Both the position numbers and the translations under genes were made by a program. Positions 56,029 through 64,000 of a stretch of DNA of 64,000 bases are shown here, piece by piece. The notes under the pieces are model-generated. The model saw nothing but the letters and a program-made list of their open reading frames with translations. It was not told the DNA's origin and ran no database searches. Within the stretch, counting starts at the first letter, position 1, and each line of letters opens with the position of its first letter. The stretch lies in contig NZ_CANMEZ010000007.1 in NCBI RefSeq assembly GCF_947496985.1, positions 186,001-250,000 of the forward strand, written 5' to 3'. This DNA is from an uncultured Kordia sp. GTDB lineage: Bacteria; Bacteroidota; Bacteroidia; Flavobacteriales; Flavobacteriaceae.

Positions 56029-57054
56029 TTATAGTTGAGATTTATATTTAGCAGGCGTCATATTCGTAAACTTTTTAAAAGCTTTATAAAATGCTGATTT
56101 AGAATTAAATCCTGATTGATTCCCTATTGCTTCAAGAGTATATTTTAAATTTTCCTTAATCAATACCTTTGCTTCTTTAATTCTGTATTTATTTATAAAA
56201 TCAGTGAAGTTCTCACCCACATTTTCGTTTAATAATCTCGAAAGTTCGTGTGTAGATATATTGAGATGGCTAGCTACGTTTGATAATTTTAAATTTGGAT
56301 TTGTATATAATTTTTGAGTTGTCATTATTTTTTTTAATTCAACAACCAACTTCTCTGTTTCATTTGTGGTTTTTGAAATTGTAGTTTTTTTAGCTTTTGG
56401 AAATATGTTTAGAGCTATTTTTTTATTGAATAGGAAAAATAAAAAGAATGTGTAAAATAATATTGAAAATATGATGGAACCGCTAACAAAATAATCATAT
56501 TGTATAAAGAAATAAGACAACCATAAAATTAAAATACCCAGCACTAATGTTGTTAACCATTTTATTAAAACAGGATTATTTTTAAAGTTTTTTACTTTTG
56601 GTTTTATCACAAAGCCACTTATAATAATAAATAAAAGCCACTGTAAATTTATGATAGGAAGAAGTGTTTTTTTGTTGAACTCCACATTGTCTGGAAAAGG
56701 AATAAAAATTACTAAATAAGTTACTATTAAGATCCAAAATAATAGATGAGCTTTCCAATATTTTAATAGGTTCGAAGTTGGTTTTACACAACTTAAAATG
56801 TATGTTAACAACAAAGGACCTATAAGTAAAAAATACGCTGGTCCATGTTGCAAAAACCATATAGGTTTTTCCCCTGCAAAAGCATAAAACAAAGATTTCA
56901 ATACTCGCAAACTTAGTACAAGTAGGAATATTCCAAATATCCGATTACTTGAGTTTTTTCTTGATTTACTGAATAAAAAATATCCGCAAATAATTAGGCT
57001 ATTAAATACGCCTATAGCTCCCAAAAAAAATACTATCTGAGGTAGAAATTTCAT
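56029..57054 (-). CDS. Membrane-anchored AraC family regulator
   Basis: A 341-aa protein. The first 215 residues contain about seven membrane helices (for example FFLGAIGVFNSLIICGYFLF). Residues about 240-341 form an AraC-type DNA-binding domain: LKLSNVASHLNISTHELSRLL and YTLEAIGNQSGFNSKSAFYKAFK, then TPAKYK. Such proteins sense a signal in or across the membrane and act on nearby DNA. It is divergent from the 57275 peptide gene across about 220 nt, so control of that gene is plausible. Confidence 0.88.
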   Translation of the reverse strand: MKFLPQIVFFLGAIGVFNSLIICGYFLFSKSRKNSSNRIFGIFLLVLSLRVLKSLFYAFAGEKPIWFLQHGPAYFLLIGPLLLTYILSCVKPTSNLLKYWKAHLLFWILIVTYLVIFIPFPDNVEFNKKTLLPIINLQWLLFIIISGFVIKPKVKNFKNNPVLIKWLTTLVLGILILWLSYFFIQYDYFVSGSIIFSILFYTFFLFFLFNKKIALNIFPKAKKTTISKTTNETEKLVVELKKIMTTQKLYTNPNLKLSNVASHLNISTHELSRLLNENVGENFTDFINKYRIKEAKVLIKENLKYTLEAIGNQSGFNSKSAFYKAFKKFTNMTPAKYKSQL

Positions 57055-57274
57055 TAACTCAAATATAAAATTTTCTTTCTATTGGTACTGTTTAAATTAT
57101 TATGAATTATAAATCAATAATGAATTAAGTACACCATAAATATTTAAATAAACTCAAGGTTTTAATTCGCACTTTTTGACTCTAAAATCTTAAAATTTTA
57201 ACTTATTTATCTTTTTAAAAAGTAGGAATTACAACACTTGATTGTTTTATAGTTATCAATTTAAACTATATACC

Positions 57275-57523
57275 ATGAAAAAAAGAAATTTAAAATCATT
57301 AAAGCTTAACAAGAAGTCTATTTCAAACTTTAATGTACAAAGAGGAGGCGCATTATCAGATTCTAAAACTGATGAATTATTATGTGTTCCTCCAATACAA
57401 ACTTTTGATGCAGGATGTTCCAATCATATGTGCGATTCAAGATTAGGGGAATGCCCTACATATTATTGTCCTGCCAACACTACTATGTGTGTTCCTAACA
57501 CTTCTTTTAAAATTCCTTTATAA
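57275..57523 (+). CDS. GG-leader peptide precursor, 82 aa, six cysteines
   Basis: The ATG at 57275 (not the TTG at 57242) gives MKKRNLKSLKLNKKSISNF, then NVQRGG, the same leader as the 49370 gene. The core has six cysteines: LCVPP, AGCSN, MCDS, ECPT, YCPA and MCVP. A short hairpin (57248-57270) is just upstream and a UUCG-type terminator (57530) just downstream. It is flanked by a divergent AraC regulator and a convergent subtilase lipoprotein. Confidence 0.8.
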   Translation: MKKRNLKSLKLNKKSISNFNVQRGGALSDSKTDELLCVPPIQTFDAGCSNHMCDSRLGECPTYYCPANTTMCVPNTSFKIPL

Positions 57524-57529
57524 AGATTA

Positions 57530-57547
57530 GAGCGAACTTCGGTTCGC
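57530..57547 (+). terminator. TTCG-tetraloop terminator
   Basis: AGCGAAC (57530-57536), TTCG, GTTCGCT (57541-57547) and then TTTTATTTTT: a very stable hairpin with a T tract between the peptide gene and the converging subtilase. Confidence 0.9.
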
Positions 57548-57550
57548 TTT

Positions 57551-59227
57551 TTATTTTTCTTTCTTTTTAGAAACTTCTTCTGCTAGTAACAAAGCATTAT
57601 AGGCATTTACTATTTTTCCTGATTTAGATAAGGAGCTGAATGGAACTAACTCTTTTTCTTTGTTTGTGGATGGTTTATTTACCATTACATCATATGAAAT
57701 CCCCGACTCCATAATAATTTGTTTTACTTCGGAAGCAGTTAGATTAGGATAATACGAAAATAGCAAACTAGCAATACTACTTACTACCGCAGATGACTCA
57801 GAAGTCCCAGTGTCTGTAGTCATTCGCCATCTATTTAAACACGAAATTCGTGTCCCTGGCGCAAATATATCTACTTCTCTTTTTCCATAATTAGAAGCTC
57901 TTTGTACCAGCTTAGCATTTAATTGATAAGAACTGTTCCCAGCTTTTATAAAATTTTTCACAAATTCTACACCATCGCTTTTAGCATCATTTGGATAATT
58001 TTCAATCTTATCTAAATCATACGCGTCATTTCCTGCTGAAGTTACAATTAAAACATTATGTTTTTCGGCATACTTTATTGCATCATATACCCATTCAGGA
58101 TGTAATGAAAAATCCTTTCCAATACTCATATTAATAACGTTAGCGCCATTATCAACCGCATAACGGATTGCTAAGGCAATATCTTTGTCATGCTCACTTC
58201 CTGCTACAGAAATACTTAAGGGCATTATTTTCACCTTATCATTAATCCCTTCTACTAAGGTATCATTTCTTGTCGCTGCAATAATTGATGACATTTTTGT
58301 AGCATGACTAAATTTCTGTACACCTTCAACATCGTTATTACCATATGGAAAATCATTCAAATCATCCATATCATCATTTGTAAGGTAACGTTCATCAAAG
58401 TCAAAATTTAAATTATACGAAACGATTTCTTTAAACAACTTTAGTCGATTGCTTATGGAAACTAGCGTATTCTTATATTTTTTATAATGTATTAGTCGTT
58501 CTAATTTTTCAATTTCATCTTTATTTTTTAGCGTTTGCTTAAGAGAATCTAAGGAGCTAAGATTATAGGGTTCTTCAATATTAGGAAGGTATTTTTCAAG
58601 CACTTCTACTCCTAAAACAAAGCGATTTTTAGCAATAGTGTAATTCTCAACATCTGTCTGAACTTTTTTTAGTCTTTTATTATATGCAATGTACACTTTT
58701 TGATAAAGAGCAAATTCTCTCTTTTTATGCTCAGGAACATCTTTTACGGAAACTATATTTCTGAATTGTGAATCATACTTCTTAATAATTCTAACATGCT
58801 CTATTTGACTATAAGGAATTTTATCTCCTTTTTTACTGCCTACATAATTCCAACCATGAATATCATCTATATAACCATTATCATCATCATCAATATTATT
58901 ATTAGGAATTTCATCTTTGTTAATCCAAACTTGATCCTTTAAATCTGCATGATCAATATCTAATTCTGTATCAATAAGTGCGACGATAATAGTATCGCCT
59001 TTTTTATCTTTTAGGAAATCATATGCTTTGTCTAAACTTATCCCCGGAATAGAATCTGTATAAATGTTCTTAAAGTGCCAATCTTTCTTCTCTTCGTCAG
59101 TAAGTGCTTGTTTTTTAGAAAAAGTTGAAGTAATTGTTTGTGATTGCTTAATAGTTGGTTGTATAGAAGAGCAAGCAATTAGGAAGCTACACATTAAAAA
59201 TAGAATGAATGGTTGTAATGATTTCAA
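57551..59227 (-). CDS. S8 subtilisin-like lipoprotein with large D-H insertion
   Basis: A 558-aa lipoprotein (LIACS, C19). Subtilase residues are D86 (ALIDTELDIDH), H308 (FSHATKMSSIIAA), N400 (TSAGNDAY) and S476 (TDTGTSESSAVVSS). The motifs differ from the usual HGTHVAG and GTSMASPHVAG, yet all catalytic residues are present. About 222 residues lie between D and H instead of roughly 30-45; the insert (about 135-300) is Lys-rich, helical and probably coiled. Such surface subtilases could process peptides; the converging GG-peptide gene is adjacent, but a leader-peptidase role is unproven. Confidence 0.85.
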   Translation of the reverse strand: MKSLQPFILFLMCSFLIACSSIQPTIKQSQTITSTFSKKQALTDEEKKDWHFKNIYTDSIPGISLDKAYDFLKDKKGDTIIVALIDTELDIDHADLKDQVWINKDEIPNNNIDDDDNGYIDDIHGWNYVGSKKGDKIPYSQIEHVRIIKKYDSQFRNIVSVKDVPEHKKREFALYQKVYIAYNKRLKKVQTDVENYTIAKNRFVLGVEVLEKYLPNIEEPYNLSSLDSLKQTLKNKDEIEKLERLIHYKKYKNTLVSISNRLKLFKEIVSYNLNFDFDERYLTNDDMDDLNDFPYGNNDVEGVQKFSHATKMSSIIAATRNDTLVEGINDKVKIMPLSISVAGSEHDKDIALAIRYAVDNGANVINMSIGKDFSLHPEWVYDAIKYAEKHNVLIVTSAGNDAYDLDKIENYPNDAKSDGVEFVKNFIKAGNSSYQLNAKLVQRASNYGKREVDIFAPGTRISCLNRWRMTTDTGTSESSAVVSSIASLLFSYYPNLTASEVKQIIMESGISYDVMVNKPSTNKEKELVPFSSLSKSGKIVNAYNALLLAEEVSKKKEK

Positions 59228-59269
59228 GAAAACGTATGTTTATTCAGTAGTAAATATAAGAATACACTT

Positions 59270-59782
59270 TTAATATTCCTGTAATTCAAATGTACCTTTG
59301 AAATCTTTATTTTGGGTATAGAATTTAATCCCAAATAGTTTCCAATACAATAATCCGTTGGCTTCATACGAAAAAGTACCATCCGTGTTTTCATCAATGT
59401 CAACATATTTATATTCCCATTCAAAACCACTTATAAATCCACTTAAAGAACTGCTACTATAACTTGGAATTAATGCTCCTTTGGAATTTTGTTTTAATCT
59501 AATGTCTAAATGAAATATAAGTGATAAACTATCATCCATTCGTAAATCAACCGAACGCGTATTTTTTGTCTCTATATCATTACCATACAACGCATATGTA
59601 TTGTTATACTCATTATCCTTAGCGTTGATAATACCCAATACACCTAATACCAATACAATAATGATAGGATTGCCATATCTGTTACTAAACAGCTTTTTTC
59701 CTTTTGAAAATAATGTTAGGACTAGAGCAAAAAATAGAATGATAAACGCGGTGTTGATTAATGACCAAATGATGTGCGTGAG
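59270..59782 (-). CDS. Small membrane protein lacking a normal start codon
   Basis: The frame is open from the S9 peptidase stop codon (59783-59785) to 59270, giving up to 170 residues. It begins with two evident membrane helices (IIWSLINTAFIILFFALV and NPIIIVLVLGVLGII) and continues with a soluble domain ending FELQEY. No ATG, GTG or TTG precedes the first helix. The only standard start (TTG at 59653) would cut into the second helix. Either a rare start (ATT/ATC) is used, or the 5' end has been lost. No family was recognised. Confidence 0.45.
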   Translation of the reverse strand, partial: LTHIIWSLINTAFIILFFALVLTLFSKGKKLFSNRYGNPIIIVLVLGVLGIINAKDNEYNNTYALYGNDIETKNTRSVDLRMDDSLSLIFHLDIRLKQNSKGALIPSYSSSSLSGFISGFEWEYKYVDIDENTDGTFSYEANGLLYWKLFGIKFYTQNKDFKGTFELQEY

Positions 59783-61990
59783 TTATTCCTTTTTATTACC
59801 AAAAGCAGCTTCTCTATCTAACTTAAAATCTGGATGCCCTGTTTGCCAAAAAGCAAAAGCGAAATTTGAAGCCCATTCTTGATAAACTTTACCAACTGTT
59901 GTGCCACTACCGTGACCCGCGTTATAATCTACATTAAACAAAATTGGGGTGTTTGACTTATTAAGTTCTTGTAGCCTTGCTGCGAATTTCCCTGATTCCC
60001 ACGGTGCAACTCTAGGGTCATTCATTCCTGCATTTAATAAAGTTGCAGGATATTTGGTATCTTCTTTTAAATGATAATATGAATCCATAGCAATTATTCC
60101 TTTGTATTCAATTGAATCATTTATAGACCCAAATTCTTTATAATTACTACTTCCGCCAATACTACTATCTCTAATTGGATTTAATGATCCTGCATCTATA
60201 ATAATTGTTTTAAATAAGTCAGGTCTTTCTATAGCGGCTCTACCTACCATAATTCCACCTGCACTTCCACTCCAAGCTGCAATATGTTCTTTAGATGAAT
60301 ACTTATTTTCAATTAAGTATTCAGTACAAGAAATAAAATCTTTCCAAGTGTTAGGTTTATTTAATTTTTTTCCATCTAAATGCCATTTTTCTCCTTTTTC
60401 TCCACCACCTCTTACATGAGCAGCACATAAAATTCCACCTTTCTTTACCCATGTTAAAAATATTGTTGAGAAAACTGGGTTTGAGTCATCACCATAAGCA
60501 CCATAACCATAAATAAACAATGGGTTTTCCCCATTTAATTCAGTATCTTTATGATGTATTATTGATAAAGGAATTAATGCTCCGTCATGACCAAGTACTT
60601 CTATTTCTTTTACTACCAAATTATCTAATTCAGGATATTCAACTAAAGGAGAAAAGGGGGTAAGAATAAACTCTTTTGTTTCGGGATTATAGAAATATCT
60701 TTCACTTTTATTAATCCATCCATTGATAGTTACAAATAAGTCTTTTTTGTTGTGTGACCTTAAAGCAATACCTCCTGAAACTTTAGGAAGCTTAATCTCT
60801 TCTTCTTTAGAGTTATATTTATAAAATTTTGCTTGCACTCCATTTTTAATAGTAGAGTAAAAAAGTCCTTCAGGCAATACCTTAAACTCATCTATAATTT
60901 CATTTTGTTTTTCTTCTACCAACTTATTAGTGGAATTAAAGTTTAGTTTATTAAAATTAGTTTGACCAATAAAATAGTTAGAAGCTTCCCTGCCTGATTT
61001 AAAAGTTATTATATCATCATCAATACTATATTGAGTCCTGTAAACTTTATCATCAATAGTAAAAAATGGTTTCCATTTTATATTTTCTTTCCCTAAATTC
61101 TCAATTTCAGTATAGTATGCATCAAAATAATTGGTCACATTAAGCATAAATGCAATTGCATATTTTTGTTTTGAATTTTTAATGTCAATTATTGGATAAC
61201 TAGTAGTATCTAAGTTTAATTCAGGGTTATTCTGAGGACTAAAAACAGGGTTTATTTTTTTTGGATCTTGTCCTATCTTATATAAAACAGCTTGAGTATT
61301 TGATTTAGATCGCTTGTTATTTTTATCAATATTAGGAAAGTGTAAATAAGTAAAGCTTGTATTATCAGGAAGCCAATCAACCCCGTAAAATGAAGCAGCC
61401 CAAGATTTATCAATTATTTGCTCTAGAGGTTTTTTAGTTTCCATATCAATGATTATCATTTCAGCTATTTCTCTTCCTTTGTATGTTAAAGCAACTACAA
61501 CATATTTACCGTTCCAACTTGGACGAATATAATTAATGACATAATTATTATTTGTTTCTGGTTTAAAACTCTCTGGATCATAAATAAATTCTTCAACCCC
61601 ATTGTAGCCTTTCTTATAATATAATTTATACTTCTTTTCATTAGGCATCTTTTTCAAAAAGAAATATTGTTCACCATCAACAATTGCTGTTCTACGAATT
61701 CTGTATGTTTTTCTTTTACTAAACTCTTGCATAATTTCAGCCAAGCTATCAACACCGCTAATATTAGATAAAATATTATGAGCATAATCTCCTTGTGCTT
61801 TATACCAATTTTGAACTATTGTGTCTTTTGAACTTTCTAAATTCCTATATTGATCTTCGATAGTTATATCAAAATAAGTATCGGTAGCTATTTCTTTTTC
61901 AATTTTTGGAGGGGAAGGAAAGTTTTGTTCCTTTTGAAAACTACATGAAACTATATTTAAAAATAAAATAAATATTATAATTTTTTTCAT
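59783..61990 (-). CDS. S9 family prolyl oligopeptidase lipoprotein
   Basis: The ATG at 61990 gives 735 aa with a lipobox (LNIVSC, C16); the start at 62020 lacks a good signal. The propeller domain spans about 60-440 and the alpha/beta-hydrolase domain about 450-735. Catalytic residues are S576 (WSGSAGG), D658 (AGMNDPRVAPWESGK) and H693 (YNAGHGSG). It cleaves short proline-containing peptides after proline, here on the outside of a membrane. Upstream lies a terminator and a 53-aa GG peptide gene. Confidence 0.92.
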   Translation of the reverse strand: MKKIIIFILFLNIVSCSFQKEQNFPSPPKIEKEIATDTYFDITIEDQYRNLESSKDTIVQNWYKAQGDYAHNILSNISGVDSLAEIMQEFSKRKTYRIRRTAIVDGEQYFFLKKMPNEKKYKLYYKKGYNGVEEFIYDPESFKPETNNNYVINYIRPSWNGKYVVVALTYKGREIAEMIIIDMETKKPLEQIIDKSWAASFYGVDWLPDNTSFTYLHFPNIDKNNKRSKSNTQAVLYKIGQDPKKINPVFSPQNNPELNLDTTSYPIIDIKNSKQKYAIAFMLNVTNYFDAYYTEIENLGKENIKWKPFFTIDDKVYRTQYSIDDDIITFKSGREASNYFIGQTNFNKLNFNSTNKLVEEKQNEIIDEFKVLPEGLFYSTIKNGVQAKFYKYNSKEEEIKLPKVSGGIALRSHNKKDLFVTINGWINKSERYFYNPETKEFILTPFSPLVEYPELDNLVVKEIEVLGHDGALIPLSIIHHKDTELNGENPLFIYGYGAYGDDSNPVFSTIFLTWVKKGGILCAAHVRGGGEKGEKWHLDGKKLNKPNTWKDFISCTEYLIENKYSSKEHIAAWSGSAGGIMVGRAAIERPDLFKTIIIDAGSLNPIRDSSIGGSSNYKEFGSINDSIEYKGIIAMDSYYHLKEDTKYPATLLNAGMNDPRVAPWESGKFAARLQELNKSNTPILFNVDYNAGHGSGTTVGKVYQEWASNFAFAFWQTGHPDFKLDREAAFGNKKE

Positions 61991-62038
61991 AATTGGATAA
62001 GAATTATTGGCAATAATCATTGTCTAGCTTTAAAAAAA

Positions 62039-62065
62039 CGAAAAGCATTTTAATAATGCTTTTCG
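62039..62065 (-). terminator. Terminator of the acidic GG-peptide gene
   Basis: CGAAAAGCATT (62039-62049) and AATGCTTTTCG (62055-62065) form an 11-bp stem. On the minus strand a T7 run (62032-62038) follows. It separates the peptide gene from the S9 peptidase gene. Confidence 0.85.
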
Positions 62066-62075
62066 CTATAATTTT

Positions 62076-62237
62076 TTACTCTCCGTCTGACACTTCATCA
62101 TCTGGATTATCACCATTTGAAGGAATTTTAACTTTCTTTTTATCAGCCTGTCCATCATCACCACCAGTTATTGCGTTTAATAAACTAGTATCCTGAATAG
62201 ATTTTTCTGCGAATCTTTTTAAAAATGTTTTTTTCAT
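62076..62237 (-). CDS. GG-motif acidic peptide, 53 aa, no cysteine
   Basis: The short gene reads MKKTFLKRFAEKSIQDTSL, then LNAITGG, then a charged tail of 27 residues ending DDEVSDGE. The Lys/Phe-rich start and the ITGG at residues 23-26 fit a leader, but the core is hydrophilic and lacks Cys, unlike the other precursors. It has its own promoter box and terminator. It may be a divergent natural product precursor or a signalling peptide. Confidence 0.55.
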   Translation of the reverse strand: MKKTFLKRFAEKSIQDTSLLNAITGGDDGQADKKKVKIPSNGDNPDDEVSDGE

Positions 62238-62266
62238 TATTCTTTATTTTTTAATTTTTAATACCC

Positions 62267-62302
62267 CAAATCTATAGAAAAACCTCTTGATAAACCTCTT
62301 GA
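62267..62302 (-). promoter_or_regulatory. Promoter with tandem activator-like repeats upstream of the acidic peptide gene
   Basis: The minus strand has a TAGATTTG box (62267-62274), and two copies of TCAAGAGGTTT (62280-62290 and 62292-62302, period 12) sit immediately upstream where the -33 element would be. No TTG box is present. The arrangement fits an activator that replaces the -33 element. Confidence 0.5.
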
Positions 62303-62315
62303 AAAATCCTTTATA

Positions 62316-62339
62316 ACCCATAATTTACAAATTATGGGT
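62316..62339 (-). terminator. Hairpin over the AraC stop codon
   Basis: ACCCATAATTT (62316-62326) pairs with AAATTATGGGT (62329-62339), overlapping the regulator's stop codon. It lacks an immediate T tract, so termination is likely but inefficient. Confidence 0.4.
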
Positions 62340-64000
62340 GTGTTTTTCCTGTTTTTCCAGTTGTTTTATAAAGTACGAAGGTTGTATTCCTGTGATTTTC
62401 GAAAAAGCTTTAGAAAAATAATCTACATTATTAAAACCTATTTCATAGGCTATTGCTTTTATTGAATATTTACGAAAAGTAGAATTAGTTTGTAATTGAT
62501 CTATGGCATAATTAACTCTCAATTCCTTTAAATATACACTAAAGTTCTTACCTCTATATGCATTTATAACTTTAGATAAATAGGTCGTGTTTGTGTCAAT
62601 ATTTTTAGCTAAACTAGCAACGGTTATGTCCGAATTAAGGAACAAATTATTTTTTTCGAACTCATCAAGCTTAAGCAAAATTTGATCTACTATTTCTTGA
62701 CTAATTCCTATTTTATTTTTAATTACTTTGGAAGGTCTTTTTTTAGTTGGCTTGATTTTTTGATTTTTTGATTTCTCAATTACCTCGTTAAATTTTCTTT
62801 TATACTTTCTCTGTAGTAGATAATAATATATTAGTACAATTATAATAATGATTATAAAAATTAAGGAAAAGATTAACCCTCTGTAAGAACGAATATTTTG
62901 TACATGCAATGATTTTATTTGTTCTTTAAGTTTCTTTTTTTCTTCTTGTAATATACGGGTATCATATTTTCTTATGATTTTTGAGTTCAAATAACTATTT
63001 TCAATATCCAATATACTATCTACAGAAATAAGCTTTTCGAGATAATGAAGTTGCTGTGTAGTGTTTTTATTTTTCTTGTGATATTTTACAAAAGCTTCAT
63101 ATATATATTGCAGCTCAGGAAATAGATCTTTATTAGTTTGATAAACACTGTCAGCTCTATTAAACTCAGCAAACATTTTTTCTTTTTTTCCTAAATATTT
63201 ATAACATTTACCCTTATAATAGTAATTAATTCCCAAACTGTAACCTTCTAGGTAAGGAGTTGTAGTATTTAGAATATTTAATGCCTCTGTATATTTTTTG
63301 CTGAAATATTTACTATAACCAGAAGCAGAAATAAAATCATGATATATGATTGAATCATTTAATACAAGACTCTCAATAACTCCTTTTTCAATATAGACAT
63401 TAGCAGAATCAAGTATTTTCATATCTAAATAACTATCAGAAACATTATAAATAGCTTGTAAATAATTTTTTTTATGCTCAGTTTTATAATTAGGTAATGA
63501 CTCTATATAATGTAAGTCTTCTTTAAAGATATTTAAAGCTTCGCTATAGTTTCCCAGCCTACTTTTCAATGATCCAATTGCTTGCCTTATATATAATTGT
63601 TGTCTTATATTCTTTTTCTTGATAGCAAGAGGTAAAGCTATAATATAATTATCAAGAGAATTGTTATATTCCCCTTTTTGATACAAATAGTAGGCTTTCA
63701 ATATATAACCTTCCGCAGGATAGCTTCTATGCTTACTATTCCTGGCAACTTTAATTATAGAATCTCCATATTGAACAGCCTTACTTGAAGAAACCATAAA
63801 AGTATACAACTTATACCCTCTAGCAATATGTAAAGTATCATTAGTTTCTTTTGCTTTATTTAAATAATACTTCGCAAATACATCTTTTAAATTTGTGGAA
63901 TTATGAAACTTTTCAGATAGTTCTTTGAAACTATAACTTCCCAAAGAATCTGATACTATTTCTTGTGCTCTTGCATGAAGAATACAAATAAGTATAAAAA
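62325..64000 (-). CDS. Membrane-bound TPR-AraC family regulator (N-terminus beyond window edge)
   Basis: The frame stays open to the right edge, with FILICILHARAQEI at the very start of what is visible, so a signal peptide precedes 63944. A periplasmic TPR-like helical region spans about 370 residues. One membrane helix follows (GLIFSLIFIIIIIIVLIYYY), then a linker and an AraC-type DNA-binding domain at the end (ITVASLAKNIDTNTTYLSKVI, YSIKAIAYEIGFNNVDYFSKAF, GIQPSYF). It probably senses an extracytoplasmic cue. It lies upstream of the acidic peptide gene on the same strand. Confidence 0.88.
   Translation of the reverse strand, partial: FILICILHARAQEIVSDSLGSYSFKELSEKFHNSTNLKDVFAKYYLNKAKETNDTLHIARGYKLYTFMVSSSKAVQYGDSIIKVARNSKHRSYPAEGYILKAYYLYQKGEYNNSLDNYIIALPLAIKKKNIRQQLYIRQAIGSLKSRLGNYSEALNIFKEDLHYIESLPNYKTEHKKNYLQAIYNVSDSYLDMKILDSANVYIEKGVIESLVLNDSIIYHDFISASGYSKYFSKKYTEALNILNTTTPYLEGYSLGINYYYKGKCYKYLGKKEKMFAEFNRADSVYQTNKDLFPELQYIYEAFVKYHKKNKNTTQQLHYLEKLISVDSILDIENSYLNSKIIRKYDTRILQEEKKKLKEQIKSLHVQNIRSYRGLIFSLIFIIIIIIVLIYYYLLQRKYKRKFNEVIEKSKNQKIKPTKKRPSKVIKNKIGISQEIVDQILLKLDEFEKNNLFLNSDITVASLAKNIDTNTTYLSKVINAYRGKNFSVYLKELRVNYAIDQLQTNSTFRKYSIKAIAYEIGFNNVDYFSKAFSKITGIQPSYFIKQLEKQEKHTHNL

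Noticed and set aside
62280-62302. Two AAACCTCTTGA copies as the start of a tandem-repeat or CRISPR array
   Set aside because: Only two copies with a 12-bp period occur, beside a promoter box, so a regulator site is the better explanation.

Overview
The window is AT-rich chromosomal DNA from a marine-type Flavobacteriaceae (Bacteroidota). The evidence is threefold. Promoter-like boxes fit the Bacteroidetes consensus (TTG or TTTG, about 19-20 nt, TAnnTTTG). Several secreted proteins end in type IX secretion (T9SS) sorting domains. There are families characteristic of the phylum: TraB/GumN, DUF5916, EI24, DUF2200, membrane-anchored AraC regulators and GG-leader 'class I lanthipeptide-like' small peptides. 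The precursor-like peptides and secreted proteases suggest a Kordia-like genus; that is an inference from gene content, not proven.

Layout. 1-1931 (-): hemH followed by a translationally coupled MATE exporter that runs off the window. 2144-5587: a very long TraB/GumN-type secreted protein. 5898-11998: a tight seven-gene operon of exported proteins: three phosphodiester-glycosidase-type (DUF2233/NAGPA) proteins, a membrane protein, an aspartic peptidase, an astacin-like metallopeptidase and a small lipoprotein. The two peptidases share an unrecognised C-terminal domain. 12021-31141: a heme-biosynthesis region with an AraC regulator divergent from hemA, a hemC-hemD fusion, hemE, hemF and hemB (hemH lies at the left edge). 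It is interspersed with a decayed 23S-IVS-like element, a T9SS delta-60 repeat protein, a GNAT, an EI24 protein, an inactive site-2-protease homologue, a thioesterase, a TPR-AAA ATPase/TPR-membrane pair and an unusual SF2 helicase with membrane segments. 31151-36303: cytochrome c, DinB, DUF2200, CNNM/CBS protein, Ogt, DUF4442 and a 3'-5' exonuclease. 36418-42714 (-): a His/Cys-rich small protein, an ABC ATPase, two DUF3526-type permeases and a DUF5916 outer-membrane barrel. 42867-46337 (-): a large modular T9SS subtilase. 46768-48438: a fused oligopeptide ABC ATPase.

48533-64000 is an accessory region. It has small GG-leader peptides, each with its own terminator, an AprA-like methyltransferase, an FG-GAP T9SS protein, S41, S8 and S9 peptidases, and two membrane-bound AraC regulators placed beside peptide genes. 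Six precursor-like peptide genes were found in the window, two of them under 60 codons, but no LanB/LanC or radical-SAM enzyme is present here.

How they work together. The hem genes cover most steps from glutamyl-tRNA to protoheme. hemL and a protoporphyrinogen oxidase are not in the window. The 5898-11998 operon looks like one exported enzymatic unit. The right-hand region looks like peptide precursors with nearby regulators and proteases, but no maturation pathway can be demonstrated from this window. No tRNA, rRNA, CRISPR array, intact IS element or prophage was seen.
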